Both the position numbers and the translations under genes were made by a program. A stretch of DNA of 60,000 nucleotides. It comes from Takakia lepidozioides (taxonomy: Eukaryota; Streptophyta; Takakiopsida; Takakiales; Takakiaceae). This document shows, one piece after another, positions 46,863 to 56,846 of this stretch (positions within the stretch are counted from its first letter, which is position 1; every line of letters starts with the position of its first letter). The notes under the pieces are model-generated. The model was not told the origin of the DNA and did no database searches. It saw nothing but the letters and a program-made list of their open reading frames with translations. The stretch spans positions 69,566,001 to 69,626,000 of the forward strand of contig CM060733.1 of NCBI GenBank assembly GCA_030704615.1. The letters run 5' to 3'.

Positions 46863-47600
46863 CCTCCCGGCGGCGGTTCCTCAGGATTGGCCTATTTCGG
46901 CGCCGAAATTCATCCATGAAGGAGGTTGTGTGTGTGTGTATGGGTTTTTTTTCGACGTAATGGGCCCGATCGTCCCTATTACGGCGCCACAATCCAATGG
47001 TTCTGTCCCCTTGTCGTCCGCATTCTTGTCTGTTCAACCCTTTTGCGACATCGTGATTCATCCATCTGCTCACGGGTACGTTCATCCCTATTTCGGCGCC
47101 GTAATTCATCCGTGGGTTTAAATTTTTTCTTGATATAGGGTATGTTCATCCCTATTTCGGCGCCGAAATTCATCCTTAGGTCCAAAATAACTTTTTGCTC
47201 ACAGTTATGTTCATCCATATTTCGGCGCCGAAAATCATCCGTGGGTCGAAATAACCTTTTACTCATGCGTATCTTCATCCCTATTTCGACGTCGAAATTC
47301 ATCCATGGGTTTAAATTCATTTTTGTTCATGGGTTCGTTCATCCCTATTTCGGCGCCGAAATTCATTTATGGGTGGAAATTCTTTTTTGCTCACGGGTAA
47401 GTTCATTCCTATTTCGGCGCCAAAATTCATCCGTGGGCTGAAATTCTTTTTTGCTCACGCGTATGTTCATCCTTATTTCGGCGCCGAAATTTATTCGTGG
47501 GCTGAAATTTCTTTTTGCTCACGGGTATGTTCATCCCTATTTCGGCGTCATAGCGGTGTGATATCCCTTTCTCGTCCGATTTCGTGCATGTTCATCCCTA
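46440..47600. repeat. Tandem array of about 65-bp units centred on TTTCGGCGCCGAAA
   Basis: About fourteen units follow the plan: CTCACGGGTA(C/T)GTTCATCC, CTATTTCGGCGCCGAAATTC, ATCCGTGGGTCGAAATAACT, TTTTG. Spacing is about 60-70 bp. Each unit contains the perfect palindrome TTTCGGCGCCGAAA. A T-run and GC-rich insert interrupt the array at 46824-47060. Degraded units continue to about 47850 with TATTACGGCGCCGTAATA. Confidence 0.9.
46824..46862. repeat. Poly(T) run of about 39
   Basis: An uninterrupted T run inside the palindrome array, likely unstable in copying and in sequencing. Confidence 0.95.
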
Positions 47601-47867
47601 TTGCTGCGTCGTAATTCATCCATCTCGAGGGTTTCGAACTGTCATATTAGGACTGTTCATCCCTATTACGACGCCTTAAATTCCTCCAGATCATGCCATT
47701 CTCATTTGATTGCCATCCCGTTCATCCCTATTACGGCGCCGTAATAGGGGTGTGACATCATTTTCTTGTCCGCTTTTGTGCCCGTTCATCCCTTTTGCGA
47801 CGTCGTAATTCATCCATTCCGAGGGTTTCAAACTGTCATGTCGGGACTGTTCATCTCTATTACGGCA

Positions 47868-48289
47868 CAATGAAGAAGCTGGGCGAGGGGGATATGAAGG
47901 AACTTCTAGAAGCTGGGAAATGGACTCCAGTATTGCGAGAAGCTATAAGATCGACACCCTTACACCATCGGGGGGACTGTCTCGAGGGTGATGTCCACAA
48001 TCGGCCGGTGAAGAGAATAATTGACAACCTCCCAGGAGGCGACGGGGATTCATGGAGATCAGATATGGACATCCACACTCAACCTCGGGGCCCAACGATG
48101 TTGCTTAGGACGCCAGGTCCAAGCAGGACTCCCACTCCCCTGAAAACACTTGTACTACAAATATCTGAAGCGCGTGAAGTGCATTCTTATAGTGGACGAC
48201 TTCATCCATGCTCCAACACTGAGCTTCAACGAGCTCCACAAGGTCCTCAGGCAGAATATAGGGAGAAGGTTCACATTGGACGATCGTAA
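47868..48289 (+). CDS. Open frame inside the nested element, unrecognised
   Basis: From ATG at 47868 the plus strand reads MKKLGEGDMKELLEAGKWTP, VLREAIRSTPLHHRGD, RIIDNLPGGDGDSWRSDMD and PRGPTMLLRTPGPSRTPTPL before losing protein-like character. An overlapping frame at 48150-48290 reads YLKRVKCILIVDDFIHAPT, FNELHKVLRQNIGRRFTLDD, which may be the true continuation after a frameshift or splice. No family recognised. Probably a remnant of an element gene or captured host sequence. Confidence 0.35.
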
Positions 48290-49717
48290 TTCAGAAATTG
48301 CAAAGTGTGTTACATCACATATACCCTTTCAATGTTGTTATTGGGGCGCTTTTATCCCTTCGAAACTTATGGACCTCATATTGTGACCTAATTTTGTGAC
48401 CTTCATCCCACTACATGCAAGTCTTTTGGCAAGAACTATATACATTTTGATGTCGTCGTGTTTCCATGGACTGCCCTATTACGGTGCCGTAATAGGATAA
48501 GTGTCCCCTTCCAGCCTGTATCTTTGAATTATGTTTTTGTCTGCTAATGGATCAGTGTAAAACATTCATTTTTTGGAGATGTAGGGGCCAATTTTGGTGC
48601 CTTTATTCCTCTGAAACTTCTGCACTTCATATTGTGATCTTCATCCCATAGCATGCATGTCTATTAGCAACAACTATAGATTTGGTCCCGTTGTGTTTCC
48701 ATCGCCTACCCTCTTATGGTGTCGTAATATGGGAAGTGTCTCCTTTAGCCCTGTTTCCAATAAGCATGCCTCTAATTCTACATTTGCTTGTTAAAGGATC
48801 AGTGCAAAGCATACATTTTTTGGAGATGCATGGGCCCATTGTGGCCTATTTATCCCTGAACTCACTCTTGCTTCCAATGATATGGCTATGTTTGCCACGT
48901 GCAGTGCCTTTAATGGATTACAGGTGTCTTGTTCCAATGTCCATGGCGCCTAGTATTAATGATTATTGCATTCACATACTGCACCTTGTCCACAAAGACC
49001 ATTCCCATACACAGACCACACGTCCCAAAAATTGTTATGCTCAATTGCAAATTCCGTAGAGAGGAGAGATGAGATGTGCAATGGAGCAACGAGCAAATCG
49101 GAATGAGACTGAGGCTGGCGGAATTGGATATCATTGCTCCACCACCAATGTGGTATGGGGAAAAACTCAAAATTTACTCCCACATGTCGGTACATTTATT
49201 GCACACATACACCACAAAATTCAGCATAGTTTGCAATTGCCAGTCTCAGGCTCCATTTTGGGGTCAACCATCCTACATTTTGGCGCCTTTGATGCTTCAC
49301 TGCGGCCAAATCAACCGACACCTTCTGGACATGGGTGCCCAATTTCCGTGCCGTTATCAGGGATCATCACCCATTTCGAAGTCCTGGAGAATCGTGAAAT
49401 CCTAGAAAAGTACTATCCACGATAACAGGTCCACATTGCGCGTCTGGCAGGACCCCGGATCCTCTATTTCGGCGCCGTTATTGCCTTCACTCCGGAGCCT
49501 TCAGCCGCCTATTGGTTTTCCGGTGCCCAATTTCAGCACCATTATCCCCAGCCAGCCTACAGTTCTGGAAAAGTACAATCCACGGTTACAGGCCCACATT
49601 GCGTGTTGGGAGTCTGGAAAACTCGATTGTAATTCCGCGGGCGCCCCTTCCTGTGGGGTAATTGCGGCGCCGTTATTGGCCAGTATGCAGTTTTTCCATG
49701 ATCTGGGCTGGCGGTAC
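48290..49717. other. Interior of the nested element, scattered palindromes
   Basis: No gene recognised. Single GGCGCC-type or similar palindromes lie near 48478 (TATTACGGTGCCGTAATA), 49470 and 49660. Two imperfect direct repeats (TCATTTTTTGGAGATG at about 48567 and its relative at about 48815) indicate internal duplication of about 250 bp. Confidence 0.4.
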
Positions 49718-50001
49718 ATGAGCTTGGGCTCTCGGTCATGAGCGGATACTGTTATTCATGAGCGGAGTGTTTCGAGCATGAGCGTGGAAATCTTTGAAAA
49801 GAAAATTTTGATCTTCACAAAGTATTAAAAAAAATACCACTTTCGATTATTTTATGGTTTTTTTCCTGAAAAAAACTTGCCGTTATTCGGAGTGTGTTAC
49901 TTGGTGGCTCATGGCTCATGCATGCCCGCTCATGAGCTCATGGCTCATGAGCTCATGGCTCATGAGCTCATGGCTCATGAGCTCATGGAATAGCAACCCC
50001 C
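49718..50001. repeat. Right subterminal and terminal repeats of the nested element
   Basis: CATGAGCG words at 49720-49790 are followed by a run of GAGCTCATGGCTCAT units at 49905-49988 and the terminal motif CATGGAATAGCAACCCCC. Inverted relative to the left end. Confidence 0.8.
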
Positions 50002-50010
50002 CTGATTCTA
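50002..50010. repeat. Target-site duplication, right copy (CTGATTCTA)
   Basis: Identical to 43095-43103. Confidence 0.9.
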
Positions 50011-50242
50011 CATTCTCAAGGTGCTCGTGTGATACTGATCACTCCTCCCTTTAAGCTCCATTTGTCATCTTCTTTCGCAATTGAAAGAAATATCTTCTAT
50101 TGTATTGCTATTGGTAAGCCATGAATTTTTTTCAGGAATGCTTTCCATTCTTCTGCTTCTGTTGACTCGTTCTTTCGTGATTTCAAGAAATCACTGAGCA
50201 ACCATCATTCCTTGAGTTCACTTGAACTCAACATACCGTTAG

Positions 50243-50260
50243 TCCCCAGTATGGTCGCCA
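50243..50260 (-). promoter_or_regulatory. Gypsy primer-binding site
   Basis: On the minus strand TGGCGACCATACTGGGGA begins two bases after the end of the 5' LTR. This is a common plant Gypsy primer-binding site type, complementary to a tRNA 3' end ending in CCA. Confidence 0.82.
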
Positions 50261-50262
50261 AA

Positions 50263-50733
50263 TGTTAACCGCTGGTTTATGACTTAGACAAAACAGGCTC
50301 TCAACACTACTGCCCATTTCCTAAGACATGCAACAGAGGCTGTCCGACGGTATGCTTTCAAAAACGATTACGAAGTAATTGTTTTAAGGATAGCTAAACC
50401 ATGCACATCATCTCCCTGGAGGCTGCTTAATCCTATTGATTAGGCTCAACTTACAGTCTCTTTGGCATGAAAGATCTTAGTCGAAAAAACTGAAGTCGTT
50501 TCGTTCATACAAACAATTGATAGTCAAGGCAAAACAAGAATTATACTGAGATGATACACATTCTCACCATCTCACGTTCTCTCATAATGCACATTCTCTC
50601 CATCTCACGTTCATTCTACACAGAGATACCTCGAATAACATGGCTTTACTTCAGAGTTCGTCATATCATCACATAAGTACACATTGAATCACTCTGAGTC
50701 CCTGAATACACACTGATCACTGATACTCATATT
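50263..50733 (-). repeat. 5' LTR of the large Gypsy element, truncated
   Basis: Matches 33444-33937 closely, with a few substitutions and two short deletions (around CGTATGAATT and the doubled CCTATTGATT). About 430 bp of the U3 side is missing because another Gypsy fragment abuts at 50733. Confidence 0.88.
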
Positions 50734-51412
50734 GAGAAAAGTGAATGTGGGAACTGAAGAGGAACCGAGGATGGTGAAGGTAGGGGCTGATTTGGAGCCA
50801 GAATTCTTTGAGGAAGCTAAGAGTTTGTTCATCAAATACAGAGATGTATTTGCTTGGAGCTACGAGGATCTAAAAGGGATACCACCTGAGATCTGTCAGC
50901 ATAAGATTGAACTGGAACCAGGGTCAGTACCAATTAAACAGGCAAGGTACAGAATGAATCCCAACTATGCACAGAAGGTTGGAGAAGAGATCAAGAAGTT
51001 GGCTGAGGCTAAGTTTATATACCCAATAGAGTATACAACTTGGTTGTCATCCATTGTGATAGTTCCTAAGAAGAATGGTAAGCTAAGAGTTTGTGTGAAC
51101 TATAAGAAGTTGAATGCTTGCACGAAGAAAGATCCTTTCTCTTTGCCATTCACAGAAGCGGTATTGGACACTGTGGCAGGCCATGAGATGTACTCATTCA
51201 TGGATGGCTTCAGTGGTTATAATCAAGTGCAAGTGGCAGAAGAAGACCAAGGAAAGACAGCTTTCATCACAGACTGGGGTGCTTATGCATACAAAGTCAT
51301 GCCTTTTGGACTTTGTAATGCACCAGCAACCTTTCAGAGAGTGATAAGTGAATCTTTTCATGAGTATCTGGATGATTTCATGCAGGTGTTCTTGGATGAT
51401 TTCAGTGTGTAC
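50734..51412 (+). pseudogene. Gypsy reverse-transcriptase fragment
   Basis: A clean plus-strand frame reads FAWSYEDLKGIPPEICQHKI, SIVIVPKKNGKLRVCVNYKK, HEMYSFMDGFSGYNQVQVAE, MPFGLCNAPATFQRVISESF and the catalytic FMQVFLDDFSVY. It stops being RT one residue later: from 51413 the DNA is the reverse complement of another Gypsy family's gag. The left edge joins the truncated LTR at 50733. It is related to the RT at 40.3-41.6 kb but in opposite orientation. Confidence 0.88.
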
Positions 51413-52168
51413 ATCCACCATGTTGAGCTCAATCCGCTCAGCCAGCAGAAACACATCTGCTAATGTGGGTTGGGCTGCTTGTAACAGGGTTGCATCTCGC
51501 ACCCTTCTCTTGAGCTCCTTGTCCAGAATTCCATACCAAAAGTGGATTGCCTATGCTTCAGTAACCCCTTGGGTCACACTTATCAAGCGCCTCATACGAG
51601 TGTACGCCTCTCGCAGGCTCTCACTGGATTTGCGCTGGAAGTCTTGCAAACTTCGCAGCTTCTCTGTCCGTACACCTTGGTAGTTCCTCTGCAACTCCTG
51701 GAAGAACTCCACCACCGGGTTGAATCTAGGCACATATGTTGTAGTCGTGGTAGGAGGAGTAGTAGCACCTTTTGAACTGGTACCACCTGCAAAAGTACCA
51801 GCACTACTTGTTCCACTACTAGTGCTGGCAGTGGGAGATATTGGTACTGATGCAGCTACTGGTCGCGTCGTGACATCTCTGGGAGGATCAGAGCAGGCTC
51901 GGGGCATGACACGGCGTGAGTTGGCAAACGTCGAACACCTGGCCGATATCCCCCTCCACCTATAGTGGCACACCTCAATGTGTCTCGGTATTGGGCAATA
52001 TCAAGGTTCTCAAAAGCCATAGGCATGACCCTCTTGAACAACTCTGCCCGCTGGGCACATGCTTGTGTCCACACATCCGGATCATCAAGGTTGAGGACTA
52101 CTGCAGCCTCCCTGCGAATAGATGCAGGCAAATCCGGCTCTCGGCCAAAGAGAAGGAAATATGGTGAG
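51413..52168 (-). pseudogene. Rearranged Gypsy piece: gag plus integrase end, with an inverted protease segment
   Basis: Minus strand, right to left: integrase C terminus (SPYFLLFGREPDLPASIRRE, NLDDPDVWTQACAQRAELF; 52168-51945), then a short segment whose plus strand matches the protease region at 59739-59785 (51872-51925), then gag (RPVAASVPISPTASTSSGTS, NYQGVRTEKLRSLQDFQRKS, RMRRLISVTQGVTEA; 51870-51413). The gag part is nearly identical to plus-strand 57868-58320. Three parts of one element family in the wrong order and orientation indicate repeated rearrangement, or an assembly join. Confidence 0.75.
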
Positions 52169-53337
52169 AAGGAGGCAAGTGATGGTCGGCTCAGGGGGAT
52201 CAGGCGGGCAGCCTAGATCTGGCTCTGGGGGGACAGGGAGTGTGGGAAGTAGTGCAACTGGAGCTGGGAATACTGTGAATATCGTGGGGCCAGTAGCAGG
52301 GAGTGCTAAGGGGCCACCACTGGGTGGAAGATCCACCACAACTACAACAGGTCCTCAAGGACTAGCACCAACAAGGGTGCCAGCATCTGTCAGTGGGCAG
52401 AGGGTAGGGCCACAGATGGCGTTACAACCAACACGGGCAAAACCACCTTTTCCAATATATTCAGGAAAAAGGGGATCCCAATGTACACATTAGCTAATTT
52501 GAGCACATGTGTATAGTGAACAATGAGAATGGCGATGATGCCAAGATGAGACTGTTTCCTTGTTCCCTTATCAAGAAGGCAAGTAAATGGTATGCAAGAT
52601 TCCCTGATAATCATTTCATAACCTGGAATGGCTTGAATACATCATTCCGAAATAGGTTCAGGACAAGTAAAACTTAGGATGAAGTATATGGAAGTTTACA
52701 ACAGTTAAAGCAAAATAAGCATGAAACTGTTGAGGAGTATATGGAAAAGATGGAATTGATGATGAAAAAGCTGGCTATTGTACCAGCACTAGGTTTACAG
52801 AAGACTTGGTTTGTGATTGGACTAAGACCAGAGTTGCAAAAGAAAGTGGATATGTTACCCCATAATACAGTGGAGGAGGCATTTGAAACAGCTAACAAAA
52901 TTGAGCAATTGAGAATGCTCAGAAGAGAGAAAAGGGATGATGAGGTCTCTGAGGATGAGTCCGATGAGGAAGAAGAGCAAGAGCTGAAAAGGAAGAGTAA
53001 GAGGAAGGAGAAGTTGAAGAGGGATAACTATGAGAAAAGATTAGAAGAAATCTTGAAGAAGTATGCCACAGAGGCTGCAACACATTGGAGGAAGGGTGTT
53101 TGGTGTGCAAAGTGCCAGAATGAAGGCCATACCACCATTGAATGCCACATGAAGGAGAAACACTGTACTATCTGTAAAATGGATAACCATTCTACTGAGA
53201 ATTGTTACTACAACAGAAGGACAGCAGCTAGAGAACCTAGGCAAATAAGGGTACATCAAGTGCAGCCCCAGCCAAGAAGAAACAGTGATCAGGACCACTA
53301 TGGTAGGCCTGGTGGTTATAACAATGTGTCAAGTTAA
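52161..53337 (+). pseudogene. Gypsy gag with two CCHC knuckles
   Basis: The frame starts MVRRRQVMVGSGGSGGQPRS, runs through FPIYSGKRG, breaks, and continues MRLFPCSLIKKASKWYARFP. From 52741 a clean frame of 198 codons has LQKTWFVIGLRPELQKKVDM, an acidic then basic stretch, and two zinc knuckles, CAKCQNEGHTTIEC and CTICKMDNHSTENC. It ends with a stop at 53337 without protease. Gag packages the retroelement RNA. Stops near 52491 and 52676 break it. It matches the layout of gag at 41.4-42.7 kb. Confidence 0.82.
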
Positions 53338-54235
53338 ATAAGCACAGTGTGAAACTAACTAGAATAAAGCTAGTTATTTGTATTTAACACTTGGATTTAG
53401 GTCAAGTGTTAAAGCAGGTGTCAAGTTTAGTTTGACACCTGAACTGTCTTATCTTCACGAGAACGTCAGTCGCGCAGCTCATCTCTCTCGAGTTGAGCCT
53501 GCGCGACCGAGCTCCTTCATCGTTTAGAACTGAGTGTGCTTATGATGGGAGGATAGGTTGATGTGGGGTGGAGTCCCCATAGCTTGGGGTGCCCCTGGCT
53601 TGACTATTATCTTAAAGAGTGATAGCGATGGATTTCATGTTTCTTGTGTCAAGAGTGTGTTCTTTAGTTTTCTATCACTCGAGAGAGATGAGCCATCTAG
53701 TTTTCTAGTGCTAAGCTAGATATAATGTTTGTTTTAGCACTATTATAATATACCTTGGTGTGACACAGGTCTGTGAATGATTCAACTGAGTGCTTAACCA
53801 TTCCGGAGCGGCAGAAAGCTAATAGCTTGCGGCGGATACTTCACTTGCAGTTACTGCTAGCGGATCTTGCTGGAGTCACGCGTTTAGTAGAGATCTTGCT
53901 CAGGCTACTGGAGATGAATGCTGTCTGATTGATTCATCAAGTAACGACGGGTTAGAGGTTAGTTCTTTTTCGTGCCTAGATTCTTCTGCAGCGATCCTGT
54001 CATCGTCTCAGGGCTGCCGTGTGGAGTGGAGACGAAGGGCTTTCCGTGGGTGACTCCAAGCCAGCCCATTTTTTTGGATTGAAGAGGCATGTGAGCAAGG
54101 GTACCGTTTATGGAGAGCCCAAGAATCAGGGTATTACCCAGCTCAAGTTTCAGCGAAGCCTGCGGTCTGTAGCTGAGGAGCGGCCAGGCAGAGAGACGAC
54201 TACAACGAGAAGGAAGAGATGGTAATGCCGGTATC
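53338..54235. other. Possible LTR or leader sequence; upstream flank of the TPR gene
   Basis: No gene recognised in most of it. Short inverted words (GACACCTG, GTGTGACAC) and a TGTTAAAGC start near 53407 would suit a retroelement LTR, but no partner copy was found to prove it. The last part (about 54000-54235) may hold an upstream exon of the TPR gene. Confidence 0.3.
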
Positions 54236-55069
54236 GCAGGGCACTCGTCAGTAACTGCCCGACGCCAGCTGTTATTCAGCCTTTCTGTGGCACTTGGAGC
54301 ACTAAGGTTGGGCAATGTTGATCTTCCTGCAAAAACAACAGTTTCAACGAGAATAAAGCTCAAAGATGTTGAAAATCCCAAGCTGCAGGATGCTCTCAGG
54401 GCGGCGGTTGCTAGAGACCTGGAAATTGCTGAAGAATTGTTCTCAGCTTTGATAGATGAGGATTCCGCAAATGCCAGTGTCTGGTCCAACCGGGGGAGTG
54501 TGAGGGTCTCCCTTCTGAAGTTTGAGGAGGCGACCCAGGATTTCAGTAAGGCTATTGAGTTGGCTCCCGAGGCTCCAGTCCCATTTCTTAATCGCGTCAT
54601 TTCTTACGAGGCACTTGGACGCTATCAGGAGGCTATTGCCGACTGCAAAACTGCCATTGTCAATGACCCTGAGGAGTTTGCAGCTTGGTTTAACTTGGGA
54701 AAGGTGGAAGCACGAGTACGTGACTATGACACTGCTTTGACTGCTTATTCCAGAGCCTCAGTGCTGGCTCTTGGAATTGCAGGATACCGACTCAAGCAAG
54801 CTCTGGTTCTCTTTCAGCTCGACAGATTGGGAGAGGCCAAGAAACTGATACAAGGCCTTGTCCAGAAGCATCCAAATTACACTGAGGCTCATGCAGCTCT
54901 AGCGGCAGTGCTGTGGAAAGAAGGTGACCGCAGCCGGGCAGAGGAACAGTTCTCTGAGGCCACTTCTTGGGAACCGCAGTACAGCAATATCAGGTGGATT
55001 GGTGTAGAGCTGCAGTGGCCACCAGGTGCCGTGGAAGCCATGGCCAAGTTTCTTAATATCACTAACTGA
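54236..55069 (+). CDS. TPR protein, probable thylakoid-lumen protein
   Basis: An open frame ends at TGA 55069. From about 54240 it reads SSVTARRQLLFSLSVALGAL then VDLPAK. The twin arginine followed by a hydrophobic run resembles a lumen-targeting signal. At least four TPR units follow: NASVWSNRGSVRVSLLKFEE, QDFSKAIELAPEAPVPFLNR, YQEAIADCKTAIVNDPEEFA, AWFNLGKVEARVRDYDTALT, and later HPNYTEAHAALAAVLWKEGD. It ends QWPPGAVEAMAKFLNITN, like the plant chloroplast TPR family of unknown role. An upstream in-frame TAG and a GCAG at 54235 suggest the first exon is spliced from farther left; no start codon was fixed. TPR proteins act as scaffolds. Confidence 0.75.
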   Translation, partial: AGHSSVTARRQLLFSLSVALGALRLGNVDLPAKTTVSTRIKLKDVENPKLQDALRAAVARDLEIAEELFSALIDEDSANASVWSNRGSVRVSLLKFEEATQDFSKAIELAPEAPVPFLNRVISYEALGRYQEAIADCKTAIVNDPEEFAAWFNLGKVEARVRDYDTALTAYSRASVLALGIAGYRLKQALVLFQLDRLGEAKKLIQGLVQKHPNYTEAHAALAAVLWKEGDRSRAEEQFSEATSWEPQYSNIRWIGVELQWPPGAVEAMAKFLNITN

Positions 55070-55263
55070 GATAAGATTTTGCCAAGCATCGTCTTCAAAT
55101 AAGCGAAGCGGAAGTCTACAATTGTTGGGGCGGCGTTCTCTCTATTCGGCTGGGGCCAGGAAGCACAAGTCTGGCAGACACCAAATCACCACTTGATCAC
55201 CTGACCACCTAATCCGTCAGTTGCTGGTTCAACCACCTGCACCCAATACCAAGAACACCTCTA

Positions 55264-55614
55264 TCAAGACTCCTGGGTGTTCAAAATTGCACTGGCAAGT
55301 TTTCTTGAGCAGCATTTGTGGGGTTCTTTCAATCTGTCCTCTTTTTTCTCTTCCTCCTTGGAGGCAGCTTCTACTGCAGCCCCACTTCCGGCAGCCACAG
55401 CGCCGCCACCTCCTGATCCAACATTGATGATGAGGTCATCAACACTTCTCTTCTCCAATAGCTTGGCGAACAGAGCGGGCCAGTAAGACTCCACTTGCAC
55501 ATTGGCGGCCTTCACTAGCGTTGCAATCTTGTCGGCAGTGATGGGAATGCCGTCATCATGTAAAATCAGAGCAGCGTAAGTGCAGGCAAGCTCGTTGTGC
55601 GCCATGGCGGCCAT
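55264..55614 (-). pseudogene. 60S acidic ribosomal protein P1, tail lost
   Basis: The minus strand starts [20 protein letters not shown] and continues [39 protein letters not shown] and the Gly/Ala hinge, then KEEEKKED. P1 pairs with P2 on the ribosomal stalk and recruits translation factors through a conserved acidic C-terminal tail (DDDMGFGLFD type). Here KED is followed by [18 protein letters not shown] to a stop, with no acidic tail and no GT donor at the point of change. It is either a 3'-truncated copy or the last exon lies elsewhere. It faces the TPR gene tail to tail, 195 bp apart. Confidence 0.8.
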
Positions 55615-56114
55615 CGCTTCTCAACAAGACGCCGCACTCGAGAATCCAGACAAAGAGTATCCAGAGAGCAGGGGCTGCCAAGCGTGTGCCTGCGAAGGAG
55701 GATCCCAGCACTGCAACCTCTGTTGGTAGATTGCAATTCCACCAGTTCGGGCACTTGTAGGGCACGGTATTTTGACCTTGTTGGGAACTTGCTGTGAAAC
55801 GTGGGAACAGTTTTTGATGGCGAGAACGTTTTGGGTGTGAAAAATTAAAAGAAATTCGTTCTTTGATCTAATTTAAATTAGATAGAGCCTGTTTGGCCAT
55901 AACTTTGGCCTACCAAGGCCGTTTGACCCAAAACTTGCACAGGGACCTACAGAAAGGGGAAATCTACCTATCTAGACCTGGTTTTAGTTTTTTGGACTCT
56001 GCTAAAAATCTATGGAATTTTTTGAGTGTGAGTGTGCTATGAAAGATCCACAATTCTGTTTCTAGAACCTGTTGTGGTCTACATGAGAGACAAATCTGTG
56101 GTTGTCCTCCTTGT
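55615..56114. other. Upstream flank of the P1 copy
   Basis: Probably 5' untranslated and promoter sequence of the P1 copy near 55620-55790, then unassigned AT-rich DNA. Nothing else seen. Confidence 0.4.
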
Positions 56115-56846
56115 ATGGTTGGGGGAAATGAGGACGTAATTGAAGGGCAGGTCTCTTCTCTTAGCCTTTGCACACAAGGGGACAGGATTTATGTTTCCCA
56201 AGGAACTCAGACTGATTTGAGTGGAGAACAGTTGGACGAGTTGATTGCATACTGGGAGTCAGGCATTAGCAGTGGACAACAGTCTGCTGTAGTTGGCGTT
56301 GAGGGCCTCAATATTGCTTTGGACAGTCAGAACTCTGTTGGAGCCAACAGTTTTGCAGCTGTAAGTGAAATACCCAAGTGGGTGAAAACTAGGCTTGGAA
56401 CACAGCCAAAGACAGCCCCGGGGACCAAGGTGTTCAGCCACAAGGCTGTGGTGTACTGGATCAGAGGAGCAGGAGCTACACAAGTTTGTGCAATCAGACA
56501 GCGTTGCAGCCGGACACGCTCTGCACAAGGCAACCACGAGCGGGGGTTCATTAGCGAGGACAAGTTTGTTCTGTTTGAATGAGATGCAGTCATTCGCAAT
56601 GAGGACACCCGCAACCGTCTCAAAGCTTTCGAGTTGAGAGACTATCAAACCCTACCTTTGTTTTCTTTAGTGTTCAGTGAGGGGGAGATAGCAGAGTGTT
56701 GCTTTGTCTCTACCTGGCAAAAAGAGAAGGAGGGTTGGTTAGAGCGAGCTACTGTAGCTTGGGACAAGGTTAGTGGCAGGTTTCTGGACATAGATATACC
56801 TCCTACACCTTACCATCATGCAGAGCGAGGCAAGTTGATAGCATAG
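56115..56846 (+). pseudogene. Unrecognised decayed coding region ahead of Gypsy gag
   Basis: Plus strand, 156 codons from ATG 56115: MVGGNEDVIEGQVSSLSLCT, then GTQTDLSGEQLDELIAYWES, NSFAAVSEIPKWVKTRL. In a shifted frame EEQELHKFVQSDSVAAGHAL follows, then DAVIRNEDTRNRLKAFELRD, YQTLPLFSLVFSEGEIAECC and ERATVAWDKVSGRFLDIDIP to a stop at 56846. It looks like one protein of about 240 residues with at least two frame changes. I recognise no family. It may be a host gene piece or belong to the following retroelement. Confidence 0.4.

Larger units (their letters stand above)
43104..50001. mobile_element. Mutator-like DNA transposon, 6.9 kb, nested in the Gypsy leader
   Basis: Ends: GAGGTTTACTATTTCATGAGC on the left and, reverse-complemented, GGGGGTTGCTATTCCATGAGC on the right, about 17 of 21 bases matching. 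Both ends continue into stacked ATGAGC(T/C) repeats. Nine-base duplications flank it, and removing it rejoins the Gypsy leader. It has no transposase that I can recognise, so it would depend on another element. Inside are a decayed ParB-methyltransferase copy, a possible exon (46143-46388), a large array of GGCGCC-centred palindromes and stretches of unrecognised sequence. TIRs that are short and rich in subterminal repeats fit non-canonical MULEs. Confidence 0.8.
33444..50733 (-). mobile_element. Gypsy LTR retrotransposon with nested Mutator-like element
   Basis: The element reads on the minus strand from its 5' LTR (50733-50263, truncated) to its 3' LTR (34341-33444). In order: primer-binding site, leader, gag, reverse transcriptase, RNase H, integrase, an extra ORF region, polypurine tract. 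A 6.9-kb Mutator-like element (43104-50001) sits in the leader, so the retroelement itself is about 10.4 kb. The LTRs are similar but not identical, with substitutions and two short indels, so insertion is not recent. Several stops and frameshifts make it non-autonomous. It inserted into a PPR pseudogene on the left; the right end is cut by other Gypsy pieces. Confidence 0.88.

Noticed and set aside
46440-47600. CRISPR-like or satellite coding array (open frames across the repeats)
   Set aside because: Frames are open only because the 65-bp unit lacks stops in some phases; the products are repetitive and carry no domain. It is a DNA repeat.
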